Source of the DNA: a bacterium
Lineage (GTDB): Bacteria > NPL-UPA2 > JAUVJM01
NCBI GenBank assembly: GCA_030596585.1
Contig: JAUVJM010000006.1
Span: 1-27,047 of the forward strand
DNA: 27,047 nucleotides
Reading direction: 5' to 3'
Shown here: positions 6,994-14,104 of the stretch, in pieces
Layout of the letters: every line of letters begins with the position of its first letter
Position numbering within the stretch: the stretch's first letter is position 1
Made by a program: the position numbers and the translations under genes
Notes under the pieces: generated by a model
The model's input: only the letters and a program-made list of their open reading frames with translations
Databases searched by the model: none
Told to the model about the DNA's origin: nothing

Positions 6994-8194
6994 AATAAAC
7001 AGACTGTTTTTCCTTCCATTAGCAGGTTTTTTTCTCCTGATAAGCGGCTGTGCTGCCCTGACACTTCATCGAAGCAGAGACGAGTTTTACTCCGGCAGGC
7101 AGGAGAAAGCCGAAGCCCGGATGGAGACTATCTCCAAAACCAGGGGCAGAAACAGAGCCTTGTTCCTGATGGAGCGAGGCTTGATTTACCAGGCAAACGG
7201 GAAATACGAGAAAAGCAACAGGGACTTTCTGGAAGCCGCCCGGCAGATAGAAAAGCTTGAGACAATCAGCATCTCAGCACAGGCAGGAAGTTTCCTCTCT
7301 AATGACCTGCTCCTCTCATACAACGGGGAACCCTTCGAGACCGTTCTTGTCCATACCTATTCGGTAATGAATTTCCTCAAGATGGAGAAGTGGGAAGATG
7401 CCCTAATTGAATGCAAGAGAGCTCTCAAGAAACTCAGCCGTTCTTCGTTACCCAACAGCCAGCCCTTCACCAACTATCTGGCCGGAATTTGCTACGAGAT
7501 AATGGGCGAATACGATGACGCCCGTATTGAATACAAGAAAGTCAGGAAAGCATGTCCCGGGATACCTTTTCTCCAGCATGACCTGAAACGGATCTCGGAT
7601 ATGCCAAAGCCCTGCCATAAAAGCGAATTCATCTGTTTTATCCAGATCGGAAAATCCCCAATCAAGCACCCGGTGGAGATGTTTATTCCTCCTGACAAAC
7701 GCTTCGTAATACCTGAGTATCAACGGAGGGAGTATCGCGGCCGCAGAACCCTTGTCATGGCTGCCCGCATCTGTCCGCCGGCAGGCGCAGGAAAAGCACA
7801 AGCATCCCAATCCTCCAAATCGTATCTGCTGACAGACCTTGAGACCCTCGCCAAAAAGACTATTCGCGAAAGAACGGGCAGGGAAATCACCCGTGAAATT
7901 GCACGCCTTGCCGCCAAAGAGAAAGTGTCAAGAGAGATTGAAGAAAGGTCATCCGAAGCAGCAGCAAATCTTGCTCGTATTGGTTTCATGTTAGCTGAAT
8001 CTGCTGATACAAGAAGCTGGCAAACCCTCCCGGCAAAGCTCGAGATAGCAAGACTATCTCTTGACGCCGGGACTTACGACGTTAGGGTGCAATTTCTTGA
8101 TGCAAACAACACATTGCTTGAAGAAACCCTTTTCAAACAGGTAAGGGCAGAGCCGGGGGAAAAGGTTTTCCTTCTCAGTCGTTCCTTCCTGTGA
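6983..8194 (+). CDS. TPR-containing lipoprotein, COG3014-like
   Basis: A 403-residue lipoprotein (LLISGC, Cys23) with N-terminal TPR-like helices: about residues 30-60 (FYSGRQEKAEARM), 60-90 (LIYQANGKYEKSNRDFLEA), 125-150 (MNFLKMEKWEDALIECKRA) and 165-190 (AGICYEIMGEYDDARIEYKK). The C-terminal half has an Arg/Glu-rich helix and the block DTRSWQTLPAKLEIARLSLD, then a beta-rich end GTYDVRVQFLDANN. I associate this arrangement with the uncharacterised COG3014 family (from memory), whose genes often sit beside LpoB-like genes. The start is TTG 6983, inside the end of the lpoB-like gene, with only a weak AAGG upstream; no better start precedes the signal peptide. It probably acts with the LpoB-like protein in envelope assembly, which is inference. 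Confidence 0.75.
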   Translation: MAGRINRLFFLPLAGFFLLISGCAALTLHRSRDEFYSGRQEKAEARMETISKTRGRNRALFLMERGLIYQANGKYEKSNRDFLEAARQIEKLETISISAQAGSFLSNDLLLSYNGEPFETVLVHTYSVMNFLKMEKWEDALIECKRALKKLSRSSLPNSQPFTNYLAGICYEIMGEYDDARIEYKKVRKACPGIPFLQHDLKRISDMPKPCHKSEFICFIQIGKSPIKHPVEMFIPPDKRFVIPEYQRREYRGRRTLVMAARICPPAGAGKAQASQSSKSYLLTDLETLAKKTIRERTGREITREIARLAAKEKVSREIEERSSEAAANLARIGFMLAESADTRSWQTLPAKLEIARLSLDAGTYDVRVQFLDANNTLLEETLFKQVRAEPGEKVFLLSRSFL

Positions 8195-8242
8195 CCCCCT
8201 ACTGAAGTCTGATTATCCGGACCACTCTATCTCGGAGTATCG

Positions 8243-8290
8243 GAATTTCAATCTTTTCGTAATCCGTAATTTGAAATTCGTAATTGTATT
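8243..8290. repeat. TTCGTAAT/AATTTGAAATT low-complexity dispersed repeat at the uvrC 3' end
   Basis: The stretch contains two copies of TTCGTAAT and alternating AATTTGAAATT, like the NYELRITNY-coding repeats often seen in genomes from uncultivated bacteria. On the minus strand it encodes the last 14 or so residues of the UvrC-like protein (EIQLRISNYGLRKD) and its stop codon. Confidence 0.55.
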
Positions 8291-9039
8291 TCAAGGAGGG
8301 TTTTCTTGCGCTTCGGAGCCATCTTCTGTCCTTCAAGAATTTTCTCCAGCGCCGTAATACTGTCTTTGATAGCAGCGGCTTTCTCAAAACGGAGCGCTTT
8401 GCTTTCTCTTATCATCTCTTCAGTAAGTTTCACTGCCAGTTTCTCAACTCTCCCTTCAAGGAAAAGACGCGCTGAACGGGCCAATTTCGCATAATCCCTC
8501 CGAGCTACCAATCCCGCGCAGGGAGCTGCACATAACCCCAGATGATAATAGAGGCAGGGTACAGAAACTCTCGCCATATTCCTCCTGCAGCTGCGCAGCA
8601 TGAAAAGTTCTCTCATGAGTTTGAGCGTTCTGCGGACAGCGCCGGCGCTTGCGTATGGCCCGTAATAGTGGGACCTATCCTTCTTCAGCGTCCGCGTAAT
8701 CGAAATAGCGGGGAAAGCGCCGCCACTGATTTTGATGTACGGATATTTCTTGTCATCACGCAGGCGGACATTATAGCGCGGACGATATTTTTTTATCAGG
8801 TCGCACTCCAGGATAAGAGCCTCAGTCTGAGAATCGGTGCTGATGTACTCAATATCTCTAATAGCTCCTGCCAGCGCTCTTGTCTTGGGACCTTTGCCCG
8901 AAACACAGAAATAGTTCCTTACCCTCTTTCTCAAAGAAAGAGCCTCCCCGATATAGATTATCCTGCCCCGGCTATCTTTCATGAGATAAACCCCGCAGGT
9001 ATCAGGAAGGAATTTTAGTTTCTCTTCAAGTTTTCGCAT
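8248..9039 (-). CDS. uvrC: UvrC-like protein, N-terminal half only (GIY-YIG, Cys cluster, UVR motif)
   Basis: UvrC makes the two incisions of nucleotide excision repair. This 263-residue protein matches only its first half. The GIY-YIG nuclease has GVY at 16-18, YIG at 29-31, Arg37/Arg39 and a metal-binding Glu in TEALILECD. Cysteines 151, 162, 170 and 174 have almost the spacing of the E. coli UvrC Fe-S ligands (154, 166, 174, 178). A UVR motif lies at about 199-236 (RFEKAAAIKDSITALEKI). The RNase H-like 5'-incision domain and HhH tail (about 350 residues) are missing. The last residues are encoded by repeat-like DNA at 8243-8290, which suggests loss of the 3' half, although short UvrC-like proteins also occur naturally and Cho lacks the UVR motif. 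It lies downstream of murJ after a repeat-filled gap. Confidence 0.82.
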   Translation of the reverse strand: MRKLEEKLKFLPDTCGVYLMKDSRGRIIYIGEALSLRKRVRNYFCVSGKGPKTRALAGAIRDIEYISTDSQTEALILECDLIKKYRPRYNVRLRDDKKYPYIKISGGAFPAISITRTLKKDRSHYYGPYASAGAVRRTLKLMRELFMLRSCRRNMARVSVPCLYYHLGLCAAPCAGLVARRDYAKLARSARLFLEGRVEKLAVKLTEEMIRESKALRFEKAAAIKDSITALEKILEGQKMAPKRKKTLLEIQLRISNYGLRKD

Positions 9040-9050
9040 GCCAGAAAATA

Positions 9051-9082
9051 CAGTGATCAGTGGTTAGTGGTTAGTGGTCAGT
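9051..9082. repeat. Short tandem repeat (GTGGTTA / GTGGTCA units)
   Basis: The block reads CAGTGATCAGTGGTTAGTGG, then TTAGTGGTCAGT, i.e. repeating seven-base units of the form AGTGGTT/AGTGGTC. It sits 12 bases upstream of the uvrC-like start, next to the palindromic repeat at 9125-9222. Such ATCAGTGG/TTAGTGG arrays recur in intergenic DNA of many environmental genomes. Confidence 0.5.
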
Positions 9083-9124
9083 ATTGGCTACGTTCGGCAG
9101 CTACTTCTCTGTGACATAAATTCA

Positions 9125-9222
9125 TGTCATTGCCCGGCTTGACCGGGCAATCCAGAATCCATAGTTACAGTCTGGATTCCCGCTGCAGTTTACCCCGTAC
9201 TCGATGCGGGGCGGGAATGACA
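9125..9222. repeat. Dispersed TGTCATTGCCCGG...GGGAATGACA element (inverted copy)
   Basis: A near-identical inverted copy of 13997-14071: over the shared 59 bases I count two differences. Three stems are visible: TTGCCCGGCTTGACCGGGCAA, CCAGAATCC...GGATT, and CCCCGTACTCGATGCGGGG. A TCACAGAGCGCT/TCACAAAGCACT flank outside the ends is shared with the 13997 copy, so the unit may be longer than drawn. It fills the murJ-uvrC gap; no gene is seen there. Confidence 0.8.
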
Positions 9223-9256
9223 AACAAAATGTGTCAAGAACTAATGTCACAGAGCG

Positions 9257-10822
9257 CTAGGAACTCTTGCGTTTCGAGATTGCCCTCTTAAAGATTGCCA
9301 GCTCCTCCATATTAAACAACAGCGAAATGCCGGCAAAACTGCCAACGCCGATAAGAATCAGAGCGCACAACCGGGTCAATTCCCCCGCGAAGGAATCAGC
9401 CGCCGGCAAAAACTTTGCCGCTGCCAGAAGAATTACCCCCATAAAGGCAGAAATTCCGAGTATGCGCAGAAAGGAAACCAGAACTTTTCTCTCCCCGAAC
9501 CCGCCTATTTTTCCGCGAAGCAAGTATATTAGGAGGCAGAAATTGACTGCTGCCGAAATGGCAGTCGCCAGGGACAACCCGCCCACTTTCAGCGGCCGCA
9601 TCAGAGCCAGGTTGAGTGCTATGTTAAGCACCATGGCGATGCCGGCAACTTTTACCGGCGTAACCATATCCTTAAGAGAATAGAAACCTCTGCTGAGGAC
9701 ATGAATTCCCGCATACGCAAAAAGTCCTGTACAGTAGTAAAGAAGGGCAGTTGAGGTAATCTGCGTCGAATACTGGTCAAACTGGTTTCTTTCGAACAGA
9801 AGAGAGATGATCGGGGTTCTGAGTATAATCATCCCAACTGCCGAAGGGATTGTAAGCAGAAAAACCGAGCGCAGACCGAAGGACACCGTTTCACGAAGTG
9901 CGGGCAAATCATTTTTCGAAACCGAGCGTGCCATGGCAGGGAAAATCGCAGTAGCCATTGCCAGGCCAAACACAGCCAGGGGAAACTGCATCAGGCGGTC
10001 TGCATACCAGAGAGCCGCAAGCGCTCCCCTGCCGACTACAGATTCGTAAGATGCACATATGCTGTCCACGAATATGTTTATCTGATAGACGGCAACTCCC
10101 ACGGTAGCCGGCAGCATAAGCAAAGCTATTTTCTTGACCAGCGGATGGTAAAAGACAAGTCTTCTCCCGAGGGGAAATCCCTTCTTGAGAGCCACCGCCA
10201 ACAGGACCGCCAACTGTCCGACCCCGCCGATTATGACTGCAACCGCGAGACCGACAACAGGTTCTTCGACCGCACGCACGAAGAAGACAAGAAAGGTTAT
10301 GAGAGACACATTGAGTATGATCGGAGCCAGTGCCGGGGCGGCAAAATGTCTCAATGAGTTGAGAATTCCCATCATAAGAGCGGCGAGAGCAATGAAAAAG
10401 AGGTATGGGAACATTATTCGCAGAAGTCTTGAAGTAAGCTCAAGTTTTCCGGGAACCGCCGCAAAGCCCGGGACAACCATTCTGGTAATCAGCGGAGAGA
10501 AAACTACCCCGAGAAGGACTACGAGAGCAAGGACAATTGCCAGAATGTTGAATACAGCCAGAGCCAGGTCCCAGGCAGAATCCCTGCCTTTTTTGACAAG
10601 TTCTCCCGTGAAAACGGGTATGAAGCTGGCACTTAAAGCCCCCTCACCGAACAGCCGGCGCATCAGATTGGGAATGCGGAAAGCGGCAAAGAAAACCTGG
10701 GCAAAAATCCCTGTCCCGAAGCAGTTCGCTATAAGGACATCCCGCAAGAAGCCGAGAATACGGCTTCCCAGTGTTGCCATTCCAATTCCGGCTGCGCTTC
10801 TTGCAATTCTCTCTTCACGCAT
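9257..10822 (-). CDS. murJ: Lipid II flippase MurJ
   Basis: Inner-membrane MOP-superfamily transporter that flips lipid II to the periplasm for peptidoglycan synthesis. The 521-residue length and about 14 membrane segments fit. The N-terminal blocks SRILGFLRDVLIA and FRIPNLMRRLFGEGALSASFIP are hallmarks and hold the conserved arginines of the central cavity. GRGALAALWYADRLMQFPLAVFGLAMATAIFPAMAR follows the middle helices (family block, shown here in parts: WYADRLMQFPLAVFG, then TAIFP). The start ATG 10822 has little Shine-Dalgarno, but the N-terminus aligns with family starts. It is divergent from rpsT (114 bases apart). The order murJ then uvrC downstream fits a cell-envelope/housekeeping block common in some candidate phyla. 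Confidence 0.95.
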   Translation of the reverse strand: MREERIARSAAGIGMATLGSRILGFLRDVLIANCFGTGIFAQVFFAAFRIPNLMRRLFGEGALSASFIPVFTGELVKKGRDSAWDLALAVFNILAIVLALVVLLGVVFSPLITRMVVPGFAAVPGKLELTSRLLRIMFPYLFFIALAALMMGILNSLRHFAAPALAPIILNVSLITFLVFFVRAVEEPVVGLAVAVIIGGVGQLAVLLAVALKKGFPLGRRLVFYHPLVKKIALLMLPATVGVAVYQINIFVDSICASYESVVGRGALAALWYADRLMQFPLAVFGLAMATAIFPAMARSVSKNDLPALRETVSFGLRSVFLLTIPSAVGMIILRTPIISLLFERNQFDQYSTQITSTALLYYCTGLFAYAGIHVLSRGFYSLKDMVTPVKVAGIAMVLNIALNLALMRPLKVGGLSLATAISAAVNFCLLIYLLRGKIGGFGERKVLVSFLRILGISAFMGVILLAAAKFLPAADSFAGELTRLCALILIGVGSFAGISLLFNMEELAIFKRAISKRKSS

Positions 10823-10936
10823 AACAGCTCATTTTAACCCAACTCGGCTTATTTTTGTAGCTTTTTGTCCGGCACAATGGTAATATGCGACGAACAGAAT
10901 TAACTGACCACTGTATTTAAAAGGGAGGATTCACAA

Positions 10937-11209
10937 ATGGCAAAATCCAAGAGAACAAAAACTGATCTGAAGAAACGGCTGCATAACAGAGCTGTCAAAT
11001 CCGGTATCAAGTCCACTGTTCGCGAGTTGAACCAGGCGGTTTCAAGGAAAGAAGCGGTTCCCGCTAAGGAAAGCCTCACCAAAGCCGTACGCCAGCTTGA
11101 CAAAGCGGCAAGCAAAGGCGTAATGCACCGCAACACAGCCGCTCGCAAAAAATCCAGGCTCACCCGCAGGGTAAACGCAGCCACTAAGCCATCACCAGCG
11201 CAGGCGTAG
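10937..11209 (+). CDS. rpsT: 30S ribosomal protein S20
   Basis: A 90-residue Lys/Arg-rich protein that binds 16S rRNA in the body of the small subunit. MAKSKRTKTDLKKRLHNRAV, the helical middle with KSTVRELNQAV, and the conserved MHRNTAARKKSRLTRRVN near the C-terminus identify bS20. The Shine-Dalgarno GGGAGG (10923-10928) sits eight bases before ATG. A TAATAT at 10881-10886 could be the -10, but no good -35 is correctly spaced, so I do not mark a promoter. It is a lone plus-strand gene between murJ and holA. Confidence 0.95.
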   Translation: MAKSKRTKTDLKKRLHNRAVKSGIKSTVRELNQAVSRKEAVPAKESLTKAVRQLDKAASKGVMHRNTAARKKSRLTRRVNAATKPSPAQA

Positions 11210-11307
11210 TTGCAAAGTTTACTTCTCGACAAGCTCGCCTCTACTCTGTTTATCCTTCGAGTAAGCGGAAGTGCACCGAATGTTTACGAGATTTGTGTCA
11301 CAAAGAG

Positions 11308-12297
11308 TTAGTCCCGGCAGAGTCTGATAACCAGTAGTTCCAGAGCAAGAGGGCGGATTTCTCCGGATTTGGTCCCAATATCCGCTTTCAGAAGCAGGGA
11401 GAAACTCTCTTCGAGTTTGGGGTGGGGAAATCTCTTTGCATGGGTAATGAGTCCCCTGACCGCAAAGCCGGGTATGTTCAGAGCTTTCGCTATCTCCCCA
11501 TGCCCCAGCCCCGCCTCCATACTTATCTTTGTTTTCCATATCCGCCGGAATTGCCAGGCAAGAAGACCTATTATCTCAGGGGCACTCTTGCCCTGTTCAA
11601 TGAGAGAAGAAAGTACGCTCAGAGCAGCAGCCTCTTTCTTATTTCCGATGGCATCCGCAAGCTCAAACCCGGTCCTGATTCTGCTCTCACCGACAGAAAG
11701 CCTCACGTCTTCAACTTCGATTTCCTTTCTCTCGCCAACCTGAACAGAAAGCTTCTCAAGCTCATTTGTCAACTGCCTCAGATTTGTCCCCGCATGCTCC
11801 TTCAACTCATACGCGGCACGGAAGCCCAAACGCTTCCCCAAGCCATTAGCCCTGTTCTTCAGCCAGGGTACGATTTCGTTATCATACATAGTCTTGAAAT
11901 CAACTTCCACACCTCGCCGGGCAACTTTGCCGAAAAATCCTGCCTGCGTGCTCTTCATATCGGCAGCCAGTATGAGCAGGGTAAACTCAGAAGGGCTTTC
12001 GAGATAGGAAAGGAGCTTTTCTCTGTCTTCCTCTGTCAGAAACTTTGCTGATTTCACTACAATCAACCTGCGCGAAGCGCCAAACGGGAAGGTAAGAGCC
12101 CTGGAAACGATTTCCGCACCGGAATTCTCCCCGCCATAGAAGGCGTCATAGTTGAAACTCACCGGTTCCAGGGGGATGGCGGATATGATTTGCTTCAGCA
12201 GTTCTTCTTTCAGAAAGCCTTCTTCTCCGGAAAGGAGATATACGGGAGACGGATTCTCCTTAACATGCTGGACCAGCTTGCCGTAAACGAGTTTCAT
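11308..12297 (-). CDS. holA: DNA polymerase III delta subunit
   Basis: Clamp-loader subunit that opens the beta clamp. The 329-residue length is standard. The N-terminal PVYLLSGEEGFLKEELLKQI is the degenerate P-loop region of the family (no working Walker A). SFNYDAFYGGE, FPFGASRRLIVVKSAKFL, LILAADMKS and FELADAIGNKKEAAAL match successive HolA blocks, and the helical C-terminal collar ends ALELLVIRLCRD. Its ATG overlaps the lptE TAA by one base (TAATG), so the two are translationally coupled, a common gene order. It converges on rpsT; the 98 bases between them hold no gene. Confidence 0.94.
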   Translation of the reverse strand: MKLVYGKLVQHVKENPSPVYLLSGEEGFLKEELLKQIISAIPLEPVSFNYDAFYGGENSGAEIVSRALTFPFGASRRLIVVKSAKFLTEEDREKLLSYLESPSEFTLLILAADMKSTQAGFFGKVARRGVEVDFKTMYDNEIVPWLKNRANGLGKRLGFRAAYELKEHAGTNLRQLTNELEKLSVQVGERKEIEVEDVRLSVGESRIRTGFELADAIGNKKEAAALSVLSSLIEQGKSAPEIIGLLAWQFRRIWKTKISMEAGLGHGEIAKALNIPGFAVRGLITHAKRFPHPKLEESFSLLLKADIGTKSGEIRPLALELLVIRLCRD

Positions 12298-12800
12298 TAC
12301 CAGCCCTTCACGGTCCTTGAGACAATTCTTTTAGCGAGTTCATAGAGGGCAATTTCCAGAGCTTCATCTTCCGTCTGCGCCAGAGCGCCGCTCACGTAAT
12401 AGGCAACATCCCCCTCCATCTGCTTTTCCTCCCAGATGGTCTCTCCGGTACCTTCACGCCTGAGGGCAACGTCTGCACGAACCCGAACCCTGTACTGCTG
12501 GACATCGGATTCCTCCTCGCCGTAAGTATAAGGCTCCAGAACATACTCAACAATTTTGCCGCCCAATCGAACGTCGGCGTTTGACATGTCAACTACGGAG
12601 AGCGTTCCATCAAGGATGAATTCCCGTGTAAGGACACTGGATAGATTTGTCTCAAGACCATGTTCAAACGTCTCATTCTCAAAAGTTGCTACATTGATTG
12701 TCCTGATATCTCCCCTTATTCCGGAACGCACTGTGTACCCGCAGCCCGGAATCAAAACGAGAGATATTAAGATGACGGAAGTCCTTCCCACCCAGCTCAT
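12297..12800 (-). CDS. lptE: LPS-assembly lipoprotein LptE
   Basis: An outer-membrane lipoprotein that plugs and supports LptD during lipopolysaccharide export. The 167-residue precursor has signal and lipobox LIPGC (Cys20), followed by the family hallmark CGYTVR. INVATFENETFEHGLE and LSSVLTREFILDGTLSVVD match the LptE/RlpB fold, as does the C-terminal helix EALEIALYELAKRIV. The start at 12800 has AAGGA about eight bases upstream. It is coupled to holA by a one-base overlap. Its presence implies that this organism exports LPS or a similar glycolipid, consistent with the O-antigen ligase at 16594. Confidence 0.9.
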   Translation of the reverse strand: MSWVGRTSVILISLVLIPGCGYTVRSGIRGDIRTINVATFENETFEHGLETNLSSVLTREFILDGTLSVVDMSNADVRLGGKIVEYVLEPYTYGEEESDVQQYRVRVRADVALRREGTGETIWEEKQMEGDVAYYVSGALAQTEDEALEIALYELAKRIVSRTVKGW

Positions 12801-12855
12801 TTCACTAATCCTTCTTTGGCAACCCCTTTGTAAATATTCAGCGAAACGTCATTCT

Positions 12856-12905
12856 GGTAGTCGCAGGCTTTAGCCTGCGTCCCGAATGCTTTCGGGACGG
12901 CTACC
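12856..12905. repeat. Compact three-way-junction repeat (GCAGGCTTTAGCCTGC type)
   Basis: GGTAG (12856-12860) pairs with CTACC (12901-12905) and encloses two hairpins: CGCAGGC-TTTA-GCCTGCG (12862-12879) and CCCGAA-TGCT-TTCGGG (12881-12896). This GTCGCAGGCTTTAGCCTGCG motif is a widespread dispersed repeat in environmental genomes (from memory). It fills the gap between the BamD-like gene and lptE and could also act as a processing site in a shared transcript. Confidence 0.7.
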
Positions 12906-12941
12906 TTCAAAACTCCGATTATGCTGCGTCTTTACCGATAT

Positions 12942-13835
12942 TTACGTCCCTTTAACAAGATCTCTTGCGGCATCTGCCCATTCGCTGTCAGGATAGCAGC
13001 GAACGAGTTCCCGGAAATAAAACATGGAAGCCGTCTCCTGCTTCTGCTTCCGGTAGAACAGATAGGTAAGATAGAAACTCCTCGCCTTCCTTTCCTCTAG
13101 GATATGCAGTTTCTCATCCACACCGTTTATAAGATCGCTTTCGGGATATTTTTCCTTGAACAGAACAAGCCCCTCAACTGCTTTATCAGTCATTGCCTGA
13201 TCGCGCTCGGCGGGAAGAGATTGCCTGAAGTAACACACTCCGAGTTGATACAACGCTTTCTCTAACCACGGCTCCTTCCTGTAATCCCGGATAACCCTTT
13301 GAAATTCGGAAGCCGCTCCAATGTAATCGCCCAGCTTCATGGAACAAACCCCTGCCTTATATCGAATCTCACCCGCACACTCAGAATAGGGATCCACCTC
13401 TAACAATTTGTTGAACACTTTCAGGGATTTCTCATAGGTGTTCACAAGAAACCCCTCCAGCCCGGATTCAAAAAGGCCGCATCCTATACGGTACAAGTCG
13501 TCTGTCGCAGGCAGGAAATACTCACTCTTCGGATACCTGTCAAGGACAACTGTGTAAGCCGCAAGGGCTTCTTCCTTTTTCTCAAGCTTCTCAAACAGTT
13601 CGCCGATTGTATACTGAGCCCCGGCAGATGCGCGGGCATTCGGATAACGTTTGATAAGTCTGCGGTATCTCCTTATCGCCTTGGAGAACCCAATCGCACC
13701 GCTGTCAAAGGATTCCTCTATTCCTGAAAACTCCCGGTCCGCTTTAGATTCAAGCTCTTCATCAGCAAAAGAGAACCCCGCCAACCCAAGGCATAAAAGA
13801 AAAACAAAAACGGCAAGAGCCGATCTTCGTATCAT
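12942..13835 (-). CDS. Periplasmic TPR protein, BamD/YfiO-like
   Basis: A 297-residue secreted protein with a signal peptide (RRSALAVFVFLLCLGLAG, cleaved near FSFA-DE). There is no lipobox, unlike true BamD. TPR-like helices recur: AIRRYRRLIKRYPNARASAG, FEKLEKKEEALAAYTVVLDRYP, TYEKSLKVFNKLLEVDPYSE, VCSMKLGDYIGAASEFQRVIRDY, and LVLFKEKYPESDLI. The RYPNARASAGAQYTIGELF and KYPESDLI patterns resemble BamD, which helps insert outer-membrane proteins, but CpoB/YbgF-like TPR proteins are an alternative. I place the start at ATG 13835 instead of GTG 13838, because this ATG overlaps the TGA of the small basic gene upstream by one base (TGATG). Confidence 0.78.
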   Translation of the reverse strand: MIRRSALAVFVFLLCLGLAGFSFADEELESKADREFSGIEESFDSGAIGFSKAIRRYRRLIKRYPNARASAGAQYTIGELFEKLEKKEEALAAYTVVLDRYPKSEYFLPATDDLYRIGCGLFESGLEGFLVNTYEKSLKVFNKLLEVDPYSECAGEIRYKAGVCSMKLGDYIGAASEFQRVIRDYRKEPWLEKALYQLGVCYFRQSLPAERDQAMTDKAVEGLVLFKEKYPESDLINGVDEKLHILEERKARSFYLTYLFYRKQKQETASMFYFRELVRCYPDSEWADAARDLVKGT

Positions 13836-13933
13836 CACTTCTTCCCCTTTTTCTTATGCCGATCCCTTTTCAGCCTCTTTTTCCTTTTATGGGTACCCAT
13901 CTTGGACCTTTTTCTTTTTTTACCGCAAGGCAT
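13835..13933 (-). CDS. Small basic AURKAIP1/COX24-like protein (putative ribosomal)
   Basis: A 32-residue protein beginning MPCGKKRKRSKMGTHKRKKR and ending RHKKKGKK; more than half of its residues are Lys, Arg or His. It strongly resembles the short proteins annotated as AURKAIP1/COX24-domain in Bacteroidota and other phyla (from memory, start MPSGKKRKRHK.ATHKRKKRL). That domain relates to mitochondrial mS38 and to the small mycobacterial ribosomal protein bS22, so binding to the 30S subunit is likely but inferred. A purine-rich GGGGGTG lies about seven bases before ATG. Its TGA overlaps the ATG of the TPR gene by one base, so translation is probably coupled. It is easily missed by gene callers because of its length. 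Confidence 0.82.
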   Translation of the reverse strand: MPCGKKRKRSKMGTHKRKKRLKRDRHKKKGKK

Positions 13934-13996
13934 ATCTCTTCACCCCCTATTTGAGCTTTCAGTTATCAGCCCTCAGAAAAAATTTTGCCTATTACT

Positions 13997-14071
13997 TGTC
14001 ATTCCCGCGAAGGCGGGAATCCAGACCGTAACTATGAATTCTGGATTGCCCGGTCAAGCCGGGCAATGACA
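13997..14071. repeat. Dispersed TGTCATTCCCGC...GCCGGGCAATGACA element
   Basis: Two hairpins, ATTCCCGCGAAGGCGGGAAT and TTGCCCGGTCAAGCCGGGCAA, flank a CCAGA...TCTGG core; the ends are TGTCATT/AATGACA. It is near-identical to the inverted copy at 9125-9222, and its right half recurs at 15304-15341. It lies just beyond the 3' end of the ABC ATPase gene. Confidence 0.82.
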
Positions 14072-14104
14072 GGCCTTTATGTCACAAAGCACTAACAGCT
14101 GTTC

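Noticed and set aside
10185..10883. 232-residue plus-strand frame opposite murJ
   Set aside because: Arg/Thr/Ala-rich mirror of a well-identified MurJ gene; no ribosome-binding site or known domain.
10855..10886. Promoter for rpsT
   Set aside because: TAATAT is a fair -10, but no -35-like hexamer lies 16-18 bases upstream.
11210..11307. Bidirectional terminator between rpsT and holA
   Set aside because: No stable GC-rich stem with a T-run could be found in either direction.
11422..12051. 209-residue plus-strand frame opposite holA
   Set aside because: It lies wholly within the confident holA gene and shows no conserved motif.
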